Position numbers and translations under genes: made by a program. 16,204 nucleotides of DNA, from contig JBBSJP010000068.1 of assembly GCA_038257155.1 (NCBI GenBank), positions 1 through 16,204 on the forward strand, given 5' to 3'. This DNA comes from JANJTY01 sp038257155. Lineage in GTDB: Bacteria > Pseudomonadota > Gammaproteobacteria > Xanthomonadales > Xanthomonadaceae. Shown here piece after piece: positions 6,192-14,079 of the stretch. The notes beneath the pieces are model-generated. The model was not told where the DNA came from. It made no database searches and saw only the letters and a list, made by a program, of their open reading frames with translations. Each line of letters starts with the position of its first letter. Position 1 is the stretch's first letter.

Positions 6192-7424
6192 TCACACGCT
6201 CCTCGTCGCCACCGCCGGCGGCACCGATGCCGCGCGCCAGGCCGGGCCCAGGACCGCGCCCAGTCCGAGCAGCCACATGGCGATGGCGCCGCCGAGAAAA
6301 TACTCGACCGGTAGACGCGCCAGCGAGAGCTCGCGCACCAGCAGGTCATTCAGCACCACGGCCAGGGCCAAGCCCAGTGCCACGCCGGCGGTGGTGATCA
6401 GGAAATTCTCGGTGAGGAAGTAGCGCAGGATGTCCACACGCCGTGCACCCAACGCACGACGCGTGCCGATCTGCTTGCGGCGCTGGATCACCCACAGGCT
6501 GGCCATGCCGACGATGCCGCTGCCGGTGATCAAGAGCAGGCCCACGGTGACCGCGATCAGGGTGGTAGCCAGGCTACGCTGCGCGCGATAGCGGATTTGT
6601 CGCACTTCGGCCAGGCTGCGGTTGTACGCCAGCACGCGATCATTGCGCAGGGCCAGTAGTGCCTGCTCGGCATCACGTCGGATGCTATCCAGCGCCTCCG
6701 GCCGATCCACCTGCACCACATAGCTGCTGAAGCTGCCACTGAAGCGAATCGGCATGATGAAGCTCATCCAGGCCTGGTCACTGGTTTGAGCGAACGGTGA
6801 CATCAAGCGATCGACCACGCCGACGATGGTGGTCGGTCTGGGACCGGCCTGAGAAAAAAGCGTCACCGATTTGCCGACCGCACTCTGTCCGTCCGGGAAC
6901 AGCCGTTCGGCCACCGCGCGCGTCACCAGGATCACATCGGAGTGCACCGCGCCGCTGCGCGAATCGATCTCGCGCACTTCCTCGGGCAGAAAGTCGCGGC
7001 CCTCCGCGATCGACAGCCCGAGGGTGTCGACCAGCGATTCGGGACTGAAGTAGGCCGCCGCCCCAAACAGGCTGTCGCGATTGTCGGGATCGGTGCCCAA
7101 CGCGAAGCCCCAGCCAGACTGACCCATCGGCACCTGGTTGGTCCAGGCGGCGGACACCACGCCCGGCACAGCGCGAAGCGCGGCAACGTCGGCGCGCTGC
7201 ATGGCAAAGACTTCATTGGCTTCCATATTGCCGATCGGCGATAGGCCCAGTTGGAAAACCTGCGCTTCCATGGCACCGGAAGGACGATTGGCAGTGGCCA
7301 GGCGCTGGTTCACCACGAACAGCGAGTTGCTGATGATCGCCAGAGTGAGTGCGATCTGCGCGGCAATCAGGATCGCGCCGGTCTTGCTGCGCAGCAGGGC
7401 GGAAATAATGGGACGGATTTCCAT
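6192..7424 (-). CDS. FtsX/MacB-type ABC transporter permease (second subunit)
   Basis: The 410-residue protein has the four-helix MacB/FtsX plan: one N-terminal helix (about 16-38), a large periplasmic domain (about 40-285), then three C-terminal helices near 289-313, 341-365 and 376-400. The cytoplasmic coupling segment RRKQIGTRRALGARRVDILR between helices 2 and 3 is the family hallmark. It should form a heterodimer with the preceding permease and be driven by the operon's ATPase. Such mechanotransmission complexes move substrates such as peptides, lipids or lipoproteins from the periplasmic side rather than through the membrane; the substrate here is unknown. The start at 7424 is supported by GGAG (7431-7434) six bases before the ATG. 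It lies 62 bp after the other permease gene. Confidence 0.9.
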   Translation of the reverse strand: MEIRPIISALLRSKTGAILIAAQIALTLAIISNSLFVVNQRLATANRPSGAMEAQVFQLGLSPIGNMEANEVFAMQRADVAALRAVPGVVSAAWTNQVPMGQSGWGFALGTDPDNRDSLFGAAAYFSPESLVDTLGLSIAEGRDFLPEEVREIDSRSGAVHSDVILVTRAVAERLFPDGQSAVGKSVTLFSQAGPRPTTIVGVVDRLMSPFAQTSDQAWMSFIMPIRFSGSFSSYVVQVDRPEALDSIRRDAEQALLALRNDRVLAYNRSLAEVRQIRYRAQRSLATTLIAVTVGLLLITGSGIVGMASLWVIQRRKQIGTRRALGARRVDILRYFLTENFLITTAGVALGLALAVVLNDLLVRELSLARLPVEYFLGGAIAMWLLGLGAVLGPAWRAASVPPAVATRSV

Positions 7425-7486
7425 GATGTGCTCCGGGAATTCGGGTTGGGCCGATCAGGCACGCGGGTGCCGACATGCGGTGCTTG

Positions 7487-8794
7487 TTACTGGCTCTTCA
7501 GCTGCACCGCAGGGCGAACCTGGCAGGCGCGCCACGTGGGCAGCAGTCCGGCCAGCAGGGTGCCGAACAGGGACAAGGCCAACGTGAGCAGCAGCATGTT
7601 CAGATCCATCCGCGCGAAGCCGGCCAGGCCGGGCGACTGCTGCGCCATCAGCCACAGCGCGGCAAAGGTCAAGGCAACACCCAGCAGGCCGCCAACCAGG
7701 CCCAGCACGCCAGCCTCGGTGAGGAACTGCTGAAACACTTCGCGCCGCGCCGCGCCCAGCGCTCGCCTTACGCCCACCTCGCCGGCCCGCGCGCCAAACT
7801 TCGCCAGCATCAGTCCAATGGTATTGACCAGGCAGACCAGCAGGAAGCCAAAGGCCAGCCAGGTCTGCAGTCGGGTGTCATCTCCTACCACCTGCAGAAA
7901 GCTGAGCCATTGCATCACGTCATAGATCGCCACCAGATCGCCTTCGCGCGGAAAGCGTCCGCCGCGGCGCTGCTCTTCCACGTAAGCCACCAAACCATCG
8001 CGGAATCCGGCCGCGGCGTCCGGGGACTCCAGCTCGGCCCAGTAGGAGAGCCAGACGCACTCCGAACGCATCAGGCCTTGGAAGCCCGGCTCGGAGCCGC
8101 CAGCACTGCAGTTGATGCTGCCCTGCGGGTCCATGGCCTGCGCGATGGCCGTGCCGAACGGGATGAACAGCTGCTCGGCTTCCGCGTTGCCGGCGATGCG
8201 ATGAAAGCGCGGCAGCAGCTGCCAGTCTTCCACCACACCCAGCACCCGGAAGCGTTCCTCGCCCAATTCAAGTTCCTTGCCCATCGCACCATCGACGCTG
8301 CCGTACACGCGTTCGGCAAGCTGCCGCGCTATGACCACCACGCGCGCCTCGCTGGCGTCGTCGGCAAGGTCCCAGGCACTGCCCTGCAGGAACTCCAGAT
8401 CGAACATCGAGAAGAAATCGGTGTGCACCGCCAGGCCTTCGGCGAAGAAGGGCGGCAGATCCTCACGCCCACTGCGCACCGGCCGGTCGATTCCATACAG
8501 AGCTGCCTGGCGCTTGGCTGCGCCGGCGCGCTTCAGGTTCACGGCATCCTGGTAGGAAACCTGGTTCGGTCCCTGCCCGGAACCCTGTGGACCATCGTTC
8601 GAACTGTTGTCCACGGTCACCGCAAACAGCCGCGAGCTTTTCTGCGGAATCGGATCGCCACTCATCGCGTACAGCACGGCGAAGGACGACATGCTGGCGG
8701 CTACACCAACCGCCAGGGTGAGCAGCAGCAGCGCGGTCAGCGCCGGATTCCGGCGCAGGTTGCGAAAGCCCAGTCGCAGGTAGTAACTGAACAT
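7487..8794 (-). CDS. FtsX/MacB-type ABC transporter permease (first subunit)
   Basis: The 435-residue protein starts at the ATG at 8794 (MFSYYLRLGFRNLRRNPALT). That start is fixed by GAGGAG at 8801-8806, which overlaps the stop codon of the ATPase gene; translation is probably coupled. It has one N-terminal helix (17-40), a long MacB-like periplasmic domain (about 45-305) and three C-terminal helices (about 311-331, 361-383, 399-419), with coupling motif GEVGVRRALGAARREV (338-353). It pairs with the second permease but shares little obvious sequence with it in the periplasmic domain, which suggests an asymmetric heterodimer rather than a MacB homodimer. Unlike MacB, the ATPase is a separate polypeptide. 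Confidence 0.9.
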   Translation of the reverse strand: MFSYYLRLGFRNLRRNPALTALLLLTLAVGVAASMSSFAVLYAMSGDPIPQKSSRLFAVTVDNSSNDGPQGSGQGPNQVSYQDAVNLKRAGAAKRQAALYGIDRPVRSGREDLPPFFAEGLAVHTDFFSMFDLEFLQGSAWDLADDASEARVVVIARQLAERVYGSVDGAMGKELELGEERFRVLGVVEDWQLLPRFHRIAGNAEAEQLFIPFGTAIAQAMDPQGSINCSAGGSEPGFQGLMRSECVWLSYWAELESPDAAAGFRDGLVAYVEEQRRGGRFPREGDLVAIYDVMQWLSFLQVVGDDTRLQTWLAFGFLLVCLVNTIGLMLAKFGARAGEVGVRRALGAARREVFQQFLTEAGVLGLVGGLLGVALTFAALWLMAQQSPGLAGFARMDLNMLLLTLALSLFGTLLAGLLPTWRACQVRPAVQLKSQ

Positions 8795-8804
8795 GACGGG
8801 CTCC

Positions 8805-9518
8805 TCAGGCAAACGCCGGCACGGCATGCAGGCCGCGCAGACTGGGCTCGGCGACCAGGTCGGAAACCTGCCCGTCGACGATATGCACATTGCGCTGCGC
8901 GCGCGCGGCCAGTTCCGGATCGTGCGTCACCATCACGATGGTGGTGCCCTCGGCATTGATCTGCTCGAGCAGCTCCATCACACCGCGCGCCATTTGCGAA
9001 TCCAGATTGCCGGTGGGCTCGTCGGCCAACAGCAAGCGCGGAGTTCCGGCCAGGGCGCGGGCAATTGCCACGCGCTGTTGCTGGCCGCCGGACAGTTCGG
9101 CCGGGTAATGCTTCATGCGCGAGGCCAGGCCAACCTGGGCCAGGGCCTGTTCGATGCGGCGCTTGCGCTCGGCCGCATTGAAGCCGCGATAGCGCAGCGG
9201 TACATCAACGTTGTCGAACAGATTCAGGTCGGGGATCAGGTTGAAGCCCTGGAAAATGAAACCCAGTTTCTGATTGCGCAGACGCGAGCGCGCGTTGTCG
9301 TCCAGCCCACGCACGTCCACGCCATCTATGCGGAACTCGCCGCCGGAGAACTCCTCCAGCAGCCCCGCGATATTGAGGAAGGTGGTCTTGCCCGAACCCG
9401 ACGGACCGGTAACGGCGACGAACTCGCCCTCCTTCACGTGAATATCGAAACCCCGCAACGCGTGCGTCTCGATCATGTGAGTGCGGTAGACCTTGCTGAG
9501 TTGGCGCATCACGAGCAT
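8805..9518 (-). CDS. LolD/MacB-type ABC transporter ATP-binding subunit
   Basis: This 237-residue cytoplasmic ATPase powers the two FtsX-type permeases encoded immediately downstream. It has Walker A GPSGSGKT (38-45), Q-loop Q90 (FIFQGFNLIP), signature LSGGQ (142-146), Walker B LLLADE (162-167) followed by PTGNLDS, and switch histidine H199. The PTGNLDS D-loop and the FNLIP motif place it in the LolD/MacB/FtsE group. The start is the ATG at 9518, with AAGGA at 9527-9531 eight bases before it. A 263-bp gap filled with two tandem-repeat arrays separates it from the membrane-fusion gene upstream, an unusually long gap for genes that must work in one complex. Confidence 0.95.
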   Translation of the reverse strand: MLVMRQLSKVYRTHMIETHALRGFDIHVKEGEFVAVTGPSGSGKTTFLNIAGLLEEFSGGEFRIDGVDVRGLDDNARSRLRNQKLGFIFQGFNLIPDLNLFDNVDVPLRYRGFNAAERKRRIEQALAQVGLASRMKHYPAELSGGQQQRVAIARALAGTPRLLLADEPTGNLDSQMARGVMELLEQINAEGTTIVMVTHDPELAARAQRNVHIVDGQVSDLVAEPSLRGLHAVPAFA

Positions 9519-9539
9519 GGAAGTTTTCCTTGATGAAGC

Positions 9540-9566
9540 GGGAACGGGGAACGGGGAACGGGGAAC
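9540..9566 (+). repeat. GGGGAAC heptamer array, about four units
   Basis: One GGGAAC and three exact GGGGAAC units sit 9 bp upstream of the ATPase gene's ribosome binding site; the operon transcript reads GTTCCCC here. It is the same heptamer as at 6027-6046 and 6134-6188. Confidence 0.95.
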
Positions 9567-9579
9567 AAGTGTGAGCGAG

Positions 9580-9769
9580 GCTGCTGCTCTTGCTGACCGC
9601 TGTTGCTCTCACTGACTGCTGTTGCTCCTACTGACTGCTGTTGCTCCTACTGACTGCTGTTGCTCTCACTGACTGCTGTTGCTCTTACTAACCGCTGTTG
9701 CTCTCACTGACCGCTGTTGCTCCTACTGACGGCTCTCGCTCTCACTGACCGCCTTTGCTCCTACTGACT
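9580..9769 (+). repeat. 19-bp tandem repeat, ten units (VNTR-like)
   Basis: Ten head-to-tail units of exactly 19 bp have plus-strand consensus GCTGTTGCTCYYACTGACT. Units 2 and 5 are identical, as are units 3 and 4; units 1, 9 and 10 at the edges are most diverged. Variation is mainly in the YY positions and the last base. Nineteen is not a multiple of three and no ORF crosses the array in a supported way, so it is noncoding. In the operon transcript each unit carries GGAG or GAGAG, a Shine-Dalgarno-like purine run. It ends 12 bp before the stop codon of the membrane-fusion gene. Confidence 0.95.
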
Positions 9770-9781
9770 TCTGACTTAGCT

Positions 9782-11047
9782 TCAATTGACTCTCACCCTC
9801 TCGGCATTCTCGAAGGCATCACTGCCAGCGATCACGACGCGATCGCCAGGTTGCAAGCCTTCGAGGATTTCGACCGCGGCAACGCTGCTGGCGCCCAGGT
9901 TCACCGGGCGGCGTTCGGCAATGCCATCGCCATTGAGTACGTACACAAAGCGCCCGCCATGGGCTTCCAGGAAAGGGCCGCGTGCCAGGATCAGGGTGTC
10001 GGCGCGCTCTTCGAACAGCACGCGCGCATTGACGCGCTGGTTCTGGCGCAGGCCGGCCGGCTGTTCGCCCTCGAAGCGCAATCTCGCCAGCACCTGGCGG
10101 TTGACCACTTCTGGTGAAATCGCGCTGACCCTCGCGCTGGCATTGACGTTGCCGACGCGCACCTCGGCCAGCATGCCAAGGCCCAGATCTTCGGCGTAGT
10201 TCTCCGGCATTTCGATCTCCACCTCCAGACGCGACAGGTCGACCACGGTGAGCAGGGGCGCATTGCCCGTCACCACGGCGCGATTGGCAACCAGTACCGT
10301 GCCGACGATGCCGGCCACCGGCGAGCGCACATTCAGTTCTTCGACGCGGCGTTCAACATCGGCAACCAGGAGACGCTGGCGTTCGAGTTGTTTCTCGCGT
10401 GTCTGCAGTTCGAAGCCAATCGTGCCGATCTCCAGCTCCACATCGGCGGCGGCGTGTTCGGCGCGCACCTTCGCCGTGGCCAGGGCGTCCTGTGCGCGCA
10501 GGTACTCGACCTCGGCCAGTGCGCCACGCCGGAAGCCTTCCTCGCTGCGCGCCAGTTCCCGCACCGCTGTACGCTGGGTCATGTCGGCTTCGTCGGCATT
10601 GCGACGCGCCAGCAATCGCGCACGCTGCGCCTGCAGACGCTGACGAGCCACTTCCACTTCCAGTTCGGCCAGCGTGGCGAGTTCGCGCTCGCGTTGATTC
10701 ATCAGTTCCGGTGAATCCAGCTGCGCCAGCACCTGACCGGCTGCAACGGTGTCGCCGGCGTCGATGCGCAGAGTCACCGTGCTGGCAACCGGTGCGTAAA
10801 GCGTGGGGCTGACAGCCGCCACCACGCGACCGTTCACCGCCGCGTCGCGCACCAGGGTGCCGCGACTGACTTCCGCGATGCGCAGCCGATCGGCCGAGAT
10901 CGACGCCTCGGCGGCAAACCAGCTCTTGAGCGACCCGCCAAGGACGACCATTACCAGCAGCGCGAGCGCAGCGATCGCGGCCGGCTTGATCCAGACGCTG
11001 CGCGGCGGCGCAATCTGGCGGTCCTGGGCGGAGGTGTCGGTGATCAT
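9782..11047 (-). CDS. HlyD/MacA-type periplasmic membrane-fusion protein
   Basis: The 421-residue adaptor should link the permease pair in the inner membrane to an outer-membrane channel, which is not encoded here. A short cytoplasmic N-terminus is followed by one helix (about 22-39). Next come a beta-barrel/lipoyl half (about 84-115, APVASTVTLRIDAGDTV), a long alpha-helical hairpin (about 115-235, rich in Arg, Glu, Leu and Ala), the second lipoyl half (VRSPVAGIVGTV) and C-terminal barrel domains. The ATG at 11047 (MITDTSAQDR) is preferred because related adaptors start close to the 'DTSAQD' motif. An in-frame ATG at 11092 would add 15 residues; neither has a clear ribosome binding site. It is the first gene of the six-gene operon and lies 67 nt downstream of the predicted sigma-54 start site. 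Confidence 0.9.
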   Translation of the reverse strand: MITDTSAQDRQIAPPRSVWIKPAAIAALALLVMVVLGGSLKSWFAAEASISADRLRIAEVSRGTLVRDAAVNGRVVAAVSPTLYAPVASTVTLRIDAGDTVAAGQVLAQLDSPELMNQRERELATLAELEVEVARQRLQAQRARLLARRNADEADMTQRTAVRELARSEEGFRRGALAEVEYLRAQDALATAKVRAEHAAADVELEIGTIGFELQTREKQLERQRLLVADVERRVEELNVRSPVAGIVGTVLVANRAVVTGNAPLLTVVDLSRLEVEIEMPENYAEDLGLGMLAEVRVGNVNASARVSAISPEVVNRQVLARLRFEGEQPAGLRQNQRVNARVLFEERADTLILARGPFLEAHGGRFVYVLNGDGIAERRPVNLGASSVAAVEILEGLQPGDRVVIAGSDAFENAERVRVN

Positions 11048-11124
11048 TGGTTGGCGTGGCGACTGGACTTCGGAGGATGGGGAGGCCGTCATCGATGTGT
11101 CGAAAGCGGCCGTGCCAACGGCAA

Positions 11125-11140
11125 TGCACGCAGCGTGCCA
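11125..11140 (-). promoter_or_regulatory. Sigma-54 (-24/-12) promoter of the exporter operon
   Basis: The minus strand reads TGGCACGCTGCGTGCA. Against the consensus TGGCACG-N4-TTGCA it differs at one base (GTGCA for TTGCA), and the invariant GG-N10-GC spacing is exact. Transcription would begin near 11114, 22 nt before the alternative ATG at 11092 and 67 nt before the preferred ATG at 11047. The operon's own NtrC-family regulator, the IHF site and the dyad array upstream all fit a sigma-54 promoter. Confidence 0.75.
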
Positions 11141-11144
11141 CTCG

Positions 11145-11157
11145 TAAGCATTTGATT
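11145..11157 (-). promoter_or_regulatory. IHF binding site between promoter and upstream dyads
   Basis: The minus strand reads AATCAAATGCTTA, matching all fixed positions of the IHF consensus WATCAA-N4-TTR. It sits in the only AT-rich stretch of this intergenic region, about 30-43 bp upstream of the predicted start site. At sigma-54 promoters IHF bends DNA so that the upstream-bound activator can reach the polymerase. Confidence 0.6.
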
Positions 11158-11175
11158 TGTAATGCAGGAATGCGC

Positions 11176-11212
11176 GTCCGTTGGCGTCCGCACCGTCCGC
11201 CGGACACGTCCG
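11176..11212 (-). promoter_or_regulatory. Candidate upstream activator sites (GTCCG/CGGAC dyads)
   Basis: Within 37 bp there are four GTCCG (11176, 11186, 11195, 11208) and one CGGAC (11201) on the plus strand. They form two overlapping inverted repeats: GTCCG-C-CGGAC (11195-11205) and CGGAC-AC-GTCCG (11201-11212). The array lies about 62-98 bp upstream of the predicted sigma-54 start, a normal place for enhancer-like sites of NtrC-family activators. That the operon's own regulator binds here is inference. Confidence 0.45.
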
Positions 11213-11260
11213 CCATAAGCTTGCCCGAAATTCGCCCGCGGCCTGCCCGCTGGGCCCGGC

Positions 11261-11266
11261 TAAACT
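11261..11266 (+). promoter_or_regulatory. Candidate -10 element for glmS
   Basis: TAAACT in the context GGCTAAACTGT lies 33 bp before the glmS ATG; the same GCTAAACTGT decamer precedes the methionine sulfoxide reductase gene. No good -35 is visible. The remaining leader is too short for a glmS ribozyme, as expected for a Gram-negative. Confidence 0.4.
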
Positions 11267-11299
11267 GTTGTGCTGTCCAGCAAGGAAGACTCCCAACCC

Positions 11300-13123
<1,824 letters not shown>

Positions 13124-13155
13124 GCAAAACCGCCACCAGCGTGTTGTGTAGCCAG

Positions 13156-13212
13156 GGAATAAAGTCCTTTCCTGGGGAACAATGTCGCTTCCTAAGGAAT
13201 AAACTCGTTGCT
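13156..13212 (+). repeat. Three tandem 20-bp imperfect palindromic units
   Basis: Three units repeat with a period of exactly 20 bp at 13156, 13176 and 13196: GGAATAAAGTCCTTTCC, GGAACAATGTCGCTTCC and GGAATAAACTCGTTGCT. The first two have GGAA-N9-TTCC symmetry. They lie 33 bp past the glmS stop and 54 bp beyond the AbiEii stump. Flanking bases CCAGG and CCTGG around the first unit could form a weak hairpin, but no T tract follows, so I do not call a terminator. Function is unknown. Confidence 0.7.
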
Positions 13213-13265
13213 TGGCCACGTCATGGTTCCAAGGGACCTTGAACTGAGCGGCTTGTGTGGACGCC

Positions 13266-13373
13266 TCAAATCCTGGCAGGCCTAACATGCAGGATCTCCT
13301 TCAGCGCATGCTCTTCCTCCAGGGGGTTGGCCGCGCGGTATCGCTGCAGGCGTTGCTGGATGATCTCAATCAT
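13266..13373 (-). pseudogene. N-terminal stump of an AbiEii nucleotidyltransferase toxin
   Basis: An ATG at 13373 overlaps the last 8 bases of the AbiEi antitoxin gene, the normal arrangement for an abiE operon. It opens a 35-residue frame: MIEIIQQRLQRYRAANPLEE then EHALKEILHVRPARI and TGA (13266-13268). AbiEii/AbiGii proteins typically begin with 'MI.II..RL..Y....LEEE.ALKEI.QE', so about the first 29 residues match. The homology then stops, before the GG(T/S).L and D.DF nucleotidyltransferase motifs that carry activity. The toxin is therefore non-functional. The family match is from recalled sequence, not a search. Confidence 0.65.
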
Positions 13374-14019
13374 TGCCAAGCTCCCGGGCGAGACAGGTCA
13401 GGAAGTTCTGAACTCGCTTGTGACTGTAGGCATCGAGCAAGGCGCGGATCTGAGCGCCGGTAATCGTGCGCAAGTGAGCCTCGTCGATTCGCATGCCATC
13501 GACCAGCCAATCCATTCCCTGCCATTCCTGTTTGCGTAGGCAGACCAGATCCATCAGCGCGCGCACCGGGCTTGCCAGCAGCGCTGCCTGCCCGGAAAAC
13601 ACATTTCGCTCGACCAGCACCAGGAAGCCGCCCGGCTTCAGGGCAAGCGGGTGAAACGAGAATTCCCCGAACGTTTCGTGCCGGTAGGTCAAGGTCTTGC
13701 GGCCAGGCGTGACGCTAGCAACGCCATGAACTGCCTCGGGGATCCAGCCATGGTGGGCGAGAGCCGACTCGAAAGACACATAGCTGCCCTGATGAAAGGC
13801 CTGTGCGAGTGCGTAAGGGTGCGCAGGGCCACGGCGCAGCGAGTTGGCCAGCACATAGCGACCCCGACGTAGTCGAACGAGTTCGCCAGCTACCATGGCC
13901 CGATTAACCAGTTGGTGACGACGCTGGTCGCTGCCACCGGCCACACGCCGTACCTGGCCGTCGGTCAACACCCGCTCGGCCAACTGATGCTGGATGACTA
14001 GCTTGGTCAGGGTCTGCAT
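13366..14019 (-). CDS. abiEi: AbiEi-family antitoxin (type IV toxin-antitoxin)
   Basis: The 217-residue protein starts at the ATG at 14019 (MQTLTKLVIQ). An in-frame frame extends 36 residues further upstream but crosses the probable operator and looks unlike the family. The N-terminal winged-helix (about 1-75) includes 'GELVRLRRGRYVLAN'. The AbiEi-specific core follows with YALAQAFHQGSYVSFESALA, HHGWIPEAVHGVASVTPGRK and SPVRALMDLV. In abiE systems the N-terminal domain represses the operon and the protein counteracts the AbiEii nucleotidyltransferase, giving phage abortive infection. Here the toxin gene is reduced to a stump, so this is an orphan antitoxin that may survive as an autoregulated DNA-binding protein. 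No clear ribosome binding site is visible. Confidence 0.85.
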   Translation of the reverse strand: MQTLTKLVIQHQLAERVLTDGQVRRVAGGSDQRRHQLVNRAMVAGELVRLRRGRYVLANSLRRGPAHPYALAQAFHQGSYVSFESALAHHGWIPEAVHGVASVTPGRKTLTYRHETFGEFSFHPLALKPGGFLVLVERNVFSGQAALLASPVRALMDLVCLRKQEWQGMDWLVDGMRIDEAHLRTITGAQIRALLDAYSHKRVQNFLTCLARELGND

Positions 14020-14036
14020 ACACGCCCGTTTAAGAA

Positions 14037-14073
14037 GTTCCGATAACTTCCGCTTTTCGGAAGTATCTGGAAC
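14037..14073 (-). promoter_or_regulatory. Interrupted dyad, probable AbiEi operator, with -10-like CATAAT
   Basis: The inner inverted repeat is ACTTCCG-N5-CGGAAGT (14046-14064), and an outer pair GTTCC/GGAAC (14037-14041 and 14069-14073) sits at equal distance on both sides. The dyad ends 17 bp before the antitoxin ATG. Directly upstream on the minus strand is CATAAT (14074-14079), a plausible -10, so the start site would fall inside the dyad. AbiEi antitoxins repress their own promoters by binding inverted repeats, which fits. Confidence 0.55.
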
Positions 14074-14079
14074 ATTATG

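Noticed and set aside
7475..8959. A 494-codon plus-strand frame opposite the permease gene
   Set aside because: Antisense shadow of a well-supported FtsX-type permease; low-complexity composition and no recognisable domain.
9580..9769. 19-bp array as a CRISPR
   Set aside because: Units are directly adjacent with no unique spacers, so it is a simple tandem repeat.
11200..11299. glmS ribozyme in the glmS leader
   Set aside because: The leader after the candidate -10 is under 35 nt, far too short, and the ribozyme is a feature of Gram-positive bacteria.
13153..13176. CCAGG...CCTGG hairpin as a glmS terminator
   Set aside because: The stem is weak with an 8-base loop, no T tract follows, and the symmetry is explained by the 20-bp tandem repeat.
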